Source of the DNA: Verrucomicrobiota bacterium
Lineage (GTDB): Bacteria > Verrucomicrobiota > Verrucomicrobiia > Chthoniobacterales > Terrimicrobiaceae
Assembly (NCBI GenBank): GCA_026398285.1
Contig: JAPLTI010000191.1
Location: forward strand, 1-6,610
Length of the DNA: 6,610 nucleotides
Direction of reading: 5' to 3'
The translations under genes were made by a program, and so were the position numbers. Within the stretch, counting starts at the first letter, position 1. The number at the start of each line of letters is the position of its first letter. Below are positions 1 through 6,531 of this stretch, one piece after another. Under the pieces are notes generated by a model. That model saw nothing but the letters and a program-made list of their open reading frames with translations, ran no database searches and was not told the DNA's origin.

Positions 1-518
1 CATGGATGGTTGCAGCCCTCGGCGATTTTCACATAGGCGGAGTGGTTTGGCTTGAGACGGAAGCGCGGGGTGGCGAAGTCAGGGATATAGCGGGACTTCG
101 GCGTCACGAGGTTGAGGACGCTGGATTTGTCCTCTTCGAGCACGCGGCGGAAGATTGCACCGGCTTCGGCTACTTGATCGAGTCCGATGAAGGCATCGAC
201 TTCGGGAAGTTCGCCGACGAGATCGGTGGAAAAGCGTTGGGAAAGGCAGCCGCTGACGACAATTTTGGCATCGGGGCGCTTGCCCTCGTTGCGCTGGCGG
301 GAGGCTTCCAGAATGGCGTCGATGGATTCCTGTTTCGCAGAATCGATAAACCCGCAGGTGTTCACGATGAGGACATCCGCTTCGGCTGGGTCGGCGGTGA
401 TTTCGAAGCCCTCGGATTTTGCGGACCCGAGCATGATCTCTGCATCGACGAGATTTTTGGCGCAGCCGAGGCTGATCATGCCAACCCGGCGCGGGGCGGC
501 TTCAATGGAAGATTTCAT
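1..518 (-). CDS. rimO: Ribosomal protein S12 methylthiotransferase RimO (N-terminal part, cut by window edge)
   Basis: RimO is a radical-SAM enzyme that adds a methylthio group to a conserved aspartate of ribosomal protein S12, using two 4Fe-4S clusters. About 172 residues are visible. The N-terminal MTTase (UPF0004) domain shows its three cluster-binding cysteines: C19 in SLGCAKNLVD, C55 in NTCGFIDSAKQES and C91 in VVSGCLSQR. The SLGCAKNLVD and NTCGFIDSAKQESI signatures favour RimO over its paralogue MiaB. The radical-SAM domain begins at the edge: residues 168-172 read GCNHP, and the last two visible bases (TG) would start the second cysteine of CxxxCxxC. The ATG overlaps the TGA of the upstream rodZ-like gene (ATGA). 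I see no Shine-Dalgarno sequence, so translation is probably coupled. A later ATG at residue 14 would remove sequence just before the first cysteine motif and is less likely. The C-terminal radical-SAM and TRAM domains lie outside the window. Confidence 0.95.
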   Translation of the reverse strand, partial: MKSSIEAAPRRVGMISLGCAKNLVDAEIMLGSAKSEGFEITADPAEADVLIVNTCGFIDSAKQESIDAILEASRQRNEGKRPDAKIVVSGCLSQRFSTDLVGELPEVDAFIGLDQVAEAGAIFRRVLEEDKSSVLNLVTPKSRYIPDFATPRFRLKPNHSAYVKIAEGCNHP

Positions 519-1174
519 TGCGGGCGTTTTGGCCGGGGAGAGGGTTCGAATGGCGGGAGGGTGAAGGGCGTTGGCGAGGCTTTGCTGGCCGGAGTGGGCG
601 TGGCTTCAGGGAGCACGCGCACAACCTCGGGAGTGGATGCAGGGGTAGCAGACGGGCGAGGTTTGGCGGTGGGTGACGCTACGGGTCTCGGCGTGGCAAC
701 CGGCAAAGCGGCTGAAGCATTGGCAACCGGCTGGACGCGCTCCAATTTTTTCCAGGTTTTCCAGAAATAAATTCCGAGACCGATGAGAATGAGAACCAAG
801 AGACCGGCGCCGACGCCAAAGAGAAGGCGGCGGAGGGATTTGAACTGATCGCCGTGCAGGAAGGTTTGGCGTGCCAGCAGAACTTCGAGGTAGCGATTGT
901 CGGAGGTGCCGAGTTTTTTACTGCCTGGCAGGTAATCGCGGATTTCCTCGAGCGGGACGCGCAGGTAATTCGCATAATCGACCAAGAACAACCGCGCGTA
1001 GGTGGGATGGGCAAAGCTAGAGAAGTCGTCGGATTCGATCTGGCTCAAGCGGGATACCGAGACCCGGATATCCTTGGCGGCCTTCTCGAGCTGAATGCCG
1101 AGTTTCTGCCGGCGTGCGGAGAGGCGGGCACCGATGAAGAAATCGCTTTCGGGCTGATGGTCGTGGTTTTTCAA
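515..1174 (-). CDS. RodZ-like membrane-anchored helix-turn-helix protein
   Basis: This 219-residue protein has the layout of RodZ, the bitopic protein that links MreB filaments to the cell-wall elongation machinery. Residues about 14-85 form an HTH_25 domain: LSARRQKLGIQLEKAAKDI, then SVSRLSQIESDDFSSF, then YARLFLVDYANYLRVPLEEI, matching the order in RodZ. One transmembrane helix spans about 117-138 (LLFGVGAGLLVLILIGLGIYFW) and is followed by basic residues. Residues 150-219 are a low-complexity Pro/Ala/Thr/Ser tail, and the folded DUF4115 domain of classical RodZ is absent. The start is TTG rather than ATG. It is supported by GAGGAGGG six bases upstream and by the 4-nt TTGA overlap with the ftsK stop. 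The stop overlaps the rimO start (ATGA). A RodZ-like gene beside ftsK and rimO is a recurring arrangement in bacteria (recalled, not searched). Fold assignment is secure, but a role in MreB-based shape control is inferred because no mreB is visible. Confidence 0.85.
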   Translation of the reverse strand: MKNHDHQPESDFFIGARLSARRQKLGIQLEKAAKDIRVSVSRLSQIESDDFSSFAHPTYARLFLVDYANYLRVPLEEIRDYLPGSKKLGTSDNRYLEVLLARQTFLHGDQFKSLRRLLFGVGAGLLVLILIGLGIYFWKTWKKLERVQPVANASAALPVATPRPVASPTAKPRPSATPASTPEVVRVLPEATPTPASKASPTPFTLPPFEPSPRPKRPQ

Positions 1175-3684
1175 AATTGGCCCTCCTCGTTCAGATCGAC
1201 AAGAATTTCGCGGTCTTTCGCGCCGTCTTTAGGCCCGACGATGCCGCGTTGCTCGAGAATATCCATCACTCGGGCAGCGCGTGTATAGCCTAATTTCAGA
1301 CGGCGTTGGAGCATGGAGGTCGAGGCGCGGTTCTCCTGCCGGATGACTTCAAGGCATTTGGTGCAGAGTTCCTCGTCCTCATCACTCACGTCCTCCTCTG
1401 GGATATTGGTGCTGGTGAGCTTTTCATGAATGCTCTTGTCGAAATTCGGCTCAGCTTGTTTCGAAACAAATTCCACGAGGCGGTGGATTTCCTCCTCGGT
1501 GACGAGCACACCCTGGGCGCGGGTGTATTTCGAGGTGCCGGGCGGGAGATAGAGCATGTCGCCTTGGCCGAGGAGTTTTTCGGCTCCGTTTTCATCCAGA
1601 ATAACGCGGCTGTCGATTTTCGAGGCGACTTGAAATGCGATACGGCTTGGGATGTTTGCCTTGATAATGCCAGTCACAACATCAGCTCGCGGCGTCTGAG
1701 TGGCCACGATCATGTGAATGCCGGCTGCGCGGGCCATTTGGGTGATACGGGCGATGGCACTCTCGACATCAGCAGGAGCGGTCTGCATGAGATCCGCCAA
1801 CTCGTCGATAATCACGACGATGAAAGGCATGCGGTCTGGAATGATGAGGTCGTCCGAGCGCGGCACTCGCACCGGCGGAGCCATCGGCTCCTCATCGGGG
1901 GGCTCTTCTTCGCTGGACTCGATTTCATCAGGCTCCGCAGAGGGCAACGGGTCATCGAAAGGCGCCGCCGTCTCGCTGGGAGGCTCCTCAAGCACCGCTT
2001 CAGGCTCGATGGCCGGGTTTTCTTTAGCGGCATTGGCGGCACTCTCGGCATCCAGCTCGGCTTGGGATTTCGGGAGCGGGCGCTCGTTGAAGCCGGAGAT
2101 GTTCTTGACCTTGCACTTGGCGAAAATCTTGTAGCGCTGTTCCATCTCATCCACAACCCAACGGTGCGCAAGCAGCACCTTTTTGGGATCGGTGACGACG
2201 GGAGTGATGAGGTGCGGCAGGGAATTATAAATCTGCATCTCGACGACCTTCGGATCGATCATGATGAAGCGTAGTTGCTCCGGCGAGTAGCGGAAGAGAA
2301 GGCTGGCAATGATAGAATTGATGCAAACGCTCTTACCACTGCCGGTGGTTCCCGCAACAAGCAGGTGAGGCATTTTGGCGAGATCACCGATGATCGTGTT
2401 ACCGTAAACATCCATGCCAAGCGCGAGAGGGAGCTTGGCGGAGGATTCACGCCAGACATCCTTTTCGAAGAGTTCACGAAGAGTCACCTTAACCTTCTTC
2501 GAGTTTGCGATCTCGATGCCAACCGTGTCCTTCCCAGGAATCGGCGCCAGGATGTTGATCCTCTCGGCGCGCGTCGCGCGCGCGATATCGCGCTCCAGAG
2601 CCACGATTTTGTCAACACGCACGCCGACATCCGGGTAAACCTCGTAGCGGGTGATCGTAGGCCCCTTCGTGATCGTGCCAGGGGTCGCCTTGATGCCGAA
2701 TTGCGCCAGCGTGTCGATGATAAGATTCTGATTGTTCTTCAGCTCCTCGCGGTCGAGGGGCTCGCGATCCGTCTCATCCGGAGCATCCAGAAGCTCCGTG
2801 CCGGGCATGATATAATTCTCGAAATGCACATCGATGAGACCGGGAGGAAACGAATCCTTCGTATCGCGGTTGGCGCGGAGTTCCGAGAGCTTTGGCTTTT
2901 TGGAGGCGGATGAGGCCGTGGCATCGATGATTTCGGGTTCCGGCAAATCAGCTGGGAAGAGCTCCAATTCCGGCTCGGGTATTTCGATGCCTTTTTTGCG
3001 GGCTTTTTTCTCCAGCTTGTCGGCCCTTTTCTCCAGCGCGGCGCGTTCCTCCTCGATGCGTTTATCAGCCGCGAGTGTCTGTAACCGCGCCACACGGCGA
3101 GCTTCGCGCCAAGCCAGAAATGCCTTCCAAGCGATCCGTCCATCGCGGATAGGATGGGAAGTCAGCGCGTAAAGAAGGCTGATGACATAGAGAGCGAAGA
3201 GGAGAAAAAATGAAAAGCTCCCGACGAGATTGTAGATGGCTTTCCGTCCGAGCCAGAGCCCAAAGAATCCGCCCGGCCCCTCGATGCGGAGGTCGGATTT
3301 CCAATCGGTCAAAAAGATAGGCTGGAGTTGCAGGAGGCAGGCCCCGAGCAAAACCATGAGAATGCCCCACGGGACTTTATCACGCAGGCGGTAGCCCGGC
3401 AGAAACCATTTCGCCAAGCCGTAACCGATGGTCACCATAGCGAGCAAATAAGCCGCCCCGCCGAAGAAAAAAAGCGAATACCCGGCGAGGAGAGCGCCAA
3501 GTGGTCCGCCCAGATTCGGACTTGCTCCGACAGATCGGGCCACGCTGCTGATGATCGGTGCCCAGCCTGGAACTGAACGGGGATCGTAACTTGCCAGCGA
3601 CGCGAAGAGGTAAATTCCCGAAAATAGGAGCACCAGACCGACAACAAATGCCGGAATTTTGACTGCTGTGGAGCGCTTCGCCAT
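1171..3684 (-). CDS. ftsK: FtsK/SpoIIIE-family DNA translocase
   Basis: FtsK is a septum-anchored hexameric ATPase that pumps chromosomal DNA during division and helps resolve dimers. From the ATG at 3684 the product is 837 residues, close to SpoIIIE and shorter than E. coli FtsK. Four transmembrane helices lie near 10-32, 60-84, 104-126 and 154-175. A charged coiled coil (about 192-237) and a short Pro/Glu-rich linker follow. The motor starts near 310. Walker A is GTTGSGKS (445-452) and Walker B is IVVIIDELADL (622-632), followed by GIIKANIPSRIAFQV and the KIDSR segment. The gamma winged helix (about 774-833: TSMLQRRLKLGYTRAARVMD) reads DNA polarity sequences. Two oddities are a roughly 80-residue acidic/proline insertion between the Walker motifs (about 536-617) and TQTPR where TQRPS is usual. 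A TTG in the same frame at 3723 would add 13 residues, but it lies inside the predicted -35 box, so ATG 3684 is chosen. The gene heads the ftsK-rodZ-rimO operon. Confidence 0.96.
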   Translation of the reverse strand: MAKRSTAVKIPAFVVGLVLLFSGIYLFASLASYDPRSVPGWAPIISSVARSVGASPNLGGPLGALLAGYSLFFFGGAAYLLAMVTIGYGLAKWFLPGYRLRDKVPWGILMVLLGACLLQLQPIFLTDWKSDLRIEGPGGFFGLWLGRKAIYNLVGSFSFFLLFALYVISLLYALTSHPIRDGRIAWKAFLAWREARRVARLQTLAADKRIEEERAALEKRADKLEKKARKKGIEIPEPELELFPADLPEPEIIDATASSASKKPKLSELRANRDTKDSFPPGLIDVHFENYIMPGTELLDAPDETDREPLDREELKNNQNLIIDTLAQFGIKATPGTITKGPTITRYEVYPDVGVRVDKIVALERDIARATRAERINILAPIPGKDTVGIEIANSKKVKVTLRELFEKDVWRESSAKLPLALGMDVYGNTIIGDLAKMPHLLVAGTTGSGKSVCINSIIASLLFRYSPEQLRFIMIDPKVVEMQIYNSLPHLITPVVTDPKKVLLAHRWVVDEMEQRYKIFAKCKVKNISGFNERPLPKSQAELDAESAANAAKENPAIEPEAVLEEPPSETAAPFDDPLPSAEPDEIESSEEEPPDEEPMAPPVRVPRSDDLIIPDRMPFIVVIIDELADLMQTAPADVESAIARITQMARAAGIHMIVATQTPRADVVTGIIKANIPSRIAFQVASKIDSRVILDENGAEKLLGQGDMLYLPPGTSKYTRAQGVLVTEEEIHRLVEFVSKQAEPNFDKSIHEKLTSTNIPEEDVSDEDEELCTKCLEVIRQENRASTSMLQRRLKLGYTRAARVMDILEQRGIVGPKDGAKDREILVDLNEEGQF
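1181..1188 (-). promoter_or_regulatory. Shine-Dalgarno site for the TTG-started rodZ-like gene
   Basis: The minus strand reads GAGGAGGG, then six bases, then TTG at 1174. The motif lies inside the last codons of ftsK (Asn-Glu-Glu-Gly). It is the strongest ribosome-binding site I found in the window and decides the otherwise unusual TTG start. It would also allow re-initiation by ribosomes ending ftsK translation at the overlapping TGA. Confidence 0.75.
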
Positions 3685-3694
3685 GAAGCGGACG

Positions 3695-3723
3695 ATTATC
3701 GCGGACTTCTCCGAGGGTTTCAA
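3695..3723 (-). promoter_or_regulatory. Predicted sigma70 promoter of the ftsK operon
   Basis: On the minus strand TTGAAA (3723-3718, 5/6 to the -35 consensus) is followed by a 17-nt spacer and GATAAT (3700-3695, 5/6 to the -10 consensus). Only 10 nt separate the -10 box from the ftsK ATG at 3684. With a usual start point about 7 nt downstream, the leader would be only about 3-4 nt. This fits the lack of a Shine-Dalgarno sequence and argues against the upstream TTG start at 3723, which is part of the -35 box. The call rests on motif and spacing only. Confidence 0.6.
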
Positions 3724-3750
3724 GAAATCTGAGCCGGATGCTGGCCTTCA

Positions 3751-3764
3751 TTTCCATATGGAAA
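3751..3764. promoter_or_regulatory. Perfect 14-bp palindrome between divergent genes (candidate operator)
   Basis: TTTCCATATGGAAA equals its own reverse complement over 14 bp. It lies in the 109-bp region between the divergent ftsK and TPR genes, 28 bp upstream of the -35 box of ftsK and 29 bp upstream of the TPR gene start. A weak -35-like TGGAAA (3759-3764) for the TPR gene sits in its right half. It has no loop and no T-tract, so it suits dimeric protein binding better than a terminator. No regulator can be named. Confidence 0.35.
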
Positions 3765-3786
3765 AACGCCATTGAGCGGTTATTGT
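3759..3786 (+). promoter_or_regulatory. Weak possible promoter of the TPR gene
   Basis: TGGAAA (3759-3764, 4/6 to consensus) and TATTGT (3781-3786, 4/6) are separated by 16 nt. The -10 ends 7 nt before the ATG at 3794, so transcription would start at or near the start codon, as predicted for ftsK. No Shine-Dalgarno sequence precedes that ATG. The individual matches are weak, and the call is supported mainly by the shared geometry. Confidence 0.25.
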
Positions 3787-3793
3787 TGCAGCA

Positions 3794-5388
3794 ATGAACG
3801 GACGATCGGCAGACCTCCACCGCCTCCGGATGCCAGCCTGTGTTGCAGGACTTGCCGGGTGGGTTGCGTTTTCGCTGTCGGCCGCAGGCTCCCAGGCCGA
3901 TTTTCAAGTTCCCGATTGCCTCGCTCACCCCGTCCCCTTTGAGCTTTCCGAGCGGGCGGAAAAAACAGCCGAAGCGCATGCCCGCTACATGCAGGCCATT
4001 TTCGAGGAAGAAACAGAAGGCCCGGACAAGGCGCTTGAAAACAAGAAGCGCGTGCTGGCGTTGGATCCCGCCTTTTGTGATTTGGCTTTGGATGTCGCCC
4101 AGCACCATCTGCGCCGGGGCGAGACGACCGAGGCGCTTTCCGTATTGAAGGATGCGGTGAAGGCCTCGCCGCGCAATCCCTCGGCGCCTATTGCGCTGGC
4201 GAATATCTACCTTCGCCAACTTGATAAACCGGCTCTTGCCGAAAAATTTGCTACCATCGCGCACGACATCGCGCCTGATAATTCGAGTGCCTTCGAGGTT
4301 CTATGGGAAGTTTGCCGGGCTACAGGCCAGAACAAGCGAATCGAGGGGCTTTTTCAGAGGGCGCTGAAATCCGAAAACAAAAATCCCGAATTCTGGCTGG
4401 ATTTGGCCGAACTGCGGCTGAGAGATACCAAGCGTTCAAAGCTCCCGATTTCGCAAAGCAACTGGGAAAAAATCCTCGTGCTGGTCGATCGTGCGTCACA
4501 AACCGGCGCAAACGATCCAGAAATCCTCTCGCGCACGGCGGATTATTATTTCGCCTGCGGCGATGCAGCCAGCGCGGTCGAGCTCTACAAGGCGGCTTTT
4601 GAAAGGCAGCCATCGCTCTCCGGGCTGAAGGAAAAGCTCGCGGAATGCTACGCGCACACCGGCGACCATACCGCTGCCGCGCGCCTCCTGGACGAGGTCA
4701 TTGCAGAAACATCGCCCTTCGCTCTGGAGAGCATGAGGTCGCCCTCCAATATTCCATCGAGGCCGAGAAACGCTTTCCCTACCTGACCGGCTTCACGCTC
4801 CTGCGGGCGATCTCCCTCAGCCAATCCAAGCAACACGCCGCAGCGCTCATGGCATTCGAGCGCACGCTCATCGAGGCCTCAAACTCAAATCCCGAAATGC
4901 TCGACCAGTCTTTCTACATGAGCTATGGAGCCGCCGCCGAGCAAGCGGGGCACTATGTGAAGGCGGCCGAACTCATCAAAACAGCCATCACCCTCGATCC
5001 CGAAAATCCGGATCCCTACAATTTCCTCGCCTACATGTGGGCCGACCGGAACGAAAATCTGGACACCGCCGAGCAACTCGTCCAGCGCGCACTGGAACTG
5101 GACCCGCACAACGGGGCTTATGTCGATACCCTTGGCTGGGTATTTTTCCGCCAAGGGCGCTACACGGAAGCCGTAGCTGAACTCCTCCGCGCCGCCTCGC
5201 TTCTTGAGAAGCCCGACCCCGTGGTTCTCGATCACATCGGCGACGCCTACGAAAAACTCGGCAAAACCACAGAGGCCGTCATCTATTGGCAAAAAGCCCA
5301 TGGGCTGGATCCAAAAAATCCCGCGCTTGCTCAAAAAATCGACCAGCATTCCTCAAAGGTCGCAAATCAACCCGAGGCCCAGCCTTGA
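3794..5388 (+). pseudogene. Exported tetratricopeptide-repeat protein, reading frame broken by a -1 shift
   Basis: Two overlapping frames together encode one TPR protein. The first runs 3794-4786 (330 codons). Homology-like sequence continues in the -1 frame from about 4729 to the TGA at 5386-5388. Adding one base near 4715-4735 restores a protein of about 531 residues: the first frame is sensible up to about ETSPFALE, and the second from EHEVALQYSIEAEKRFP. The N-terminus carries a signal-peptide-like segment (arginines, then a hydrophobic core, then SAAGSQA at about 29-35), so export is inferred. TPR-type helices fill the rest, for example EALSVLKDAVKASPRNPSAP, LIKTAITLDPENPDPYNFLA and LVQRALELDPHNGAYVDTLG. 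The C-terminal pattern LAYMWADRNENLDTA...DTLGWVFFRQGRYTEAV resembles large periplasmic TPR scaffolds of the PA4667/LbcA type, from memory. Partners are unknown. The shift may be a genuine mutation or a one-base sequencing or assembly deletion. Confidence 0.85.
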
Positions 5389-5400
5389 TTCAAAAGACAG

Positions 5401-6444
5401 CTACTTGAGAGTGGCGCTGATTTTTTCGGCGATGCCTTGAAAAACTCCCGCCGCTGCGCTTCCCGGATGCGCAGCCACAGCAGGACGCCCAGTGTCGCCC
5501 GCCTCGCGCACGAGAGGCTCGATCGGCACCTCGCCCAGCAGCGGAATCTGGAGCTTCGCCGCCTCGCGGGAACCCCCACCCGTGCCGAAAATGTCGTAGC
5601 GTTTTCCATCCCCCGGACACAAAAAGAAGCTCATGTTTTCGACGATCCCGAGGATGGGCACATTCGTCTTGCCGAACATCGCGATAGCCTTGCGGGCATC
5701 GATGAGCGCGACCTCCTGCGGCGTTGTGACGATGACGGCACCGGAGAGCGCGACTGTCTGAACGATGGTGAGCTGGATATCCCCCGTGCCGGGAGGGATG
5801 TCGAGGATGAGTTAATCCAAATCTCCCCAGGCGACCTGTCGCAAAAATTGCTGTGTGTAGCGCGTGACCATCGGCCCGCGCAGGACAGCTGGGGAGCCGT
5901 CGTCGAGGAGGAAACCCATGGACATGAGCGAGACTCCATGCCGCTCGATGGGGATGATGCGGTTGTCGTCATCGGCCGTCGGGCGTTCGTTGGTTCCGCC
6001 GAACATGAGAGCGATACTCGGGCCGTAGATGTCACAATCGCAGAGCCCCGTCTTGGCACCCGATTGCGCGAGTGCGAGAGCCAGATTGGCCGCGACGGTG
6101 GATTTTCCGACGCCGCCTTTTCCGCTGGCCACGGCGATGACATGCTTCACGCCCTCGATTTTCGCAGGGCCCACGGCTCCGGTAGTGGTGGCGGGAGCCT
6201 GAACATCGATTTTCACAGAAACCCGGCCGGCGCCGCCCATGGCTTGCAGAGCCGCTGTCGCGTCAGCGTGGATTTTTTTTGCAATGCCCGTGTCATTTGT
6301 TGAGAGCACCAACTGCACATCGATATCCGATCCGCTCACCACCACATCGCGAAGCAAACCAAACGAAATGATATCACGCGAAAAGCCGGGGTATTTGACG
6401 GCACTGAGAGCCTGACGAACAGAATCCTGATTGATGGAAGACAT
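5401..6444 (-). pseudogene. mrp: Mrp/ApbC-family P-loop Fe-S cluster carrier, interrupted by an in-frame TAA
   Basis: Mrp/ApbC proteins are cytosolic P-loop NTPases that carry and deliver 4Fe-4S clusters. Residues 1-82 form the MIP18-like (DUF59) domain. Residue 101 onward is the ATPase: deviant Walker A GKGGVGKS (108-115), CDIYGPS (137-143) and SMGFLLDD. Codon 211 is TAA (5812-5814), between WGDLD and LILDIPPGTGD, where the family normally reads DY. The same frame then stays open to TAG at 5401-5403, giving TTPQEVALIDARKAI, GIVENMSFF, DIFGTGGG and LLGEVPIEPLVREAGDTG. Full length would be 347 residues, normal for Mrp with DUF59. The first piece (5812-6444, 210 residues) lacks the PPGTGD region and is probably inactive. 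The expected CPxC motif reads CPGD (C276, D279), so one bridging cluster-ligand cysteine is absent. The ATG at 6444 has no Shine-Dalgarno sequence. A real nonsense mutation or a single-base sequence error are both possible. Confidence 0.9.
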
Positions 6445-6451
6445 GCGTGTG

Positions 6452-6479
6452 ATTTTGCACGGACGCGGCCTGCGGGCAA
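6452..6479 (-). promoter_or_regulatory. Possible promoter of mrp
   Basis: The minus strand has TTGCCC (6479-6474, 4/6 to the -35 consensus), a 16-nt spacer and CAAAAT (6457-6452, 4/6 to the -10 consensus). Seven bases then lead to the mrp ATG at 6444. As with ftsK, the predicted transcript would start at or next to the start codon, in line with the absent Shine-Dalgarno sequence. Motif evidence only. Confidence 0.3.
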
Positions 6480-6496
6480 GATCGATGGATTACCAG

Positions 6497-6525
6497 TTGC
6501 CTCGCTTGCTTGCGGCGATTAGGTT
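6497..6525 (+). promoter_or_regulatory. Possible promoter of the SRP RNA gene
   Basis: TTGCCT (6497-6502, 4/6 to consensus), a 17-nt spacer and TAGGTT (6520-6525, 3/6) lie upstream of the SRP RNA. The predicted start near 6532 agrees with the 5' end expected from the position of the RNA's apical tetraloop. The boxes themselves are weak. Confidence 0.3.
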
Positions 6526-6531
6526 TCGGGC

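Noticed and set aside
6..770. Plus-strand open frame of 254 codons opposite rimO and the rodZ-like gene
   Set aside because: The opposite strand carries recognisable RimO and RodZ motifs. The plus-strand product shows no family features and spans two genes and their junction.
1306..2274. Plus-strand open frame of 322 codons inside ftsK
   Set aside because: It is antisense to conserved FtsK motor sequence, including near Walker B and the gamma domain, and has no recognisable motifs.
2580..2593. 14-bp palindrome GCGCGATATCGCGC
   Set aside because: It lies inside ftsK coding sequence for Arg/Asp/Ile/Ala codons and follows from local GC-rich codon use. No regulatory context.
4624..4735. Programmed -1 frameshifting in the TPR gene
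   Set aside because: No X XXY YYZ slippery heptamer is present in the correct frame in the overlap, and no clear stimulatory hairpin was seen. A one-base deletion is simpler.
5389..5400. Terminator between the convergent TPR gene and mrp
   Set aside because: The gap is only 12 nt, and I found no stem-loop with a T-tract there.
5401..5679. Separate small gene for the C-terminal part of Mrp
   Set aside because: The ATG at 5679 is an internal methionine in conserved sequence, with no ribosome-binding site. The piece lacks a complete domain.
5812..5814. TAA read as tyrosine (altered genetic code)
   Set aside because: No other in-frame TAA occurs in about 1,200 codons of the intact neighbours. 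The other stops here are TGA and TAG, so reassignment cannot be strictly excluded, but one codon is poor evidence.
5437..6303. Plus-strand open frame of 288 codons opposite mrp
   Set aside because: It is antisense to clear Mrp sequence. Its length reflects GC-rich codon use on the other strand.
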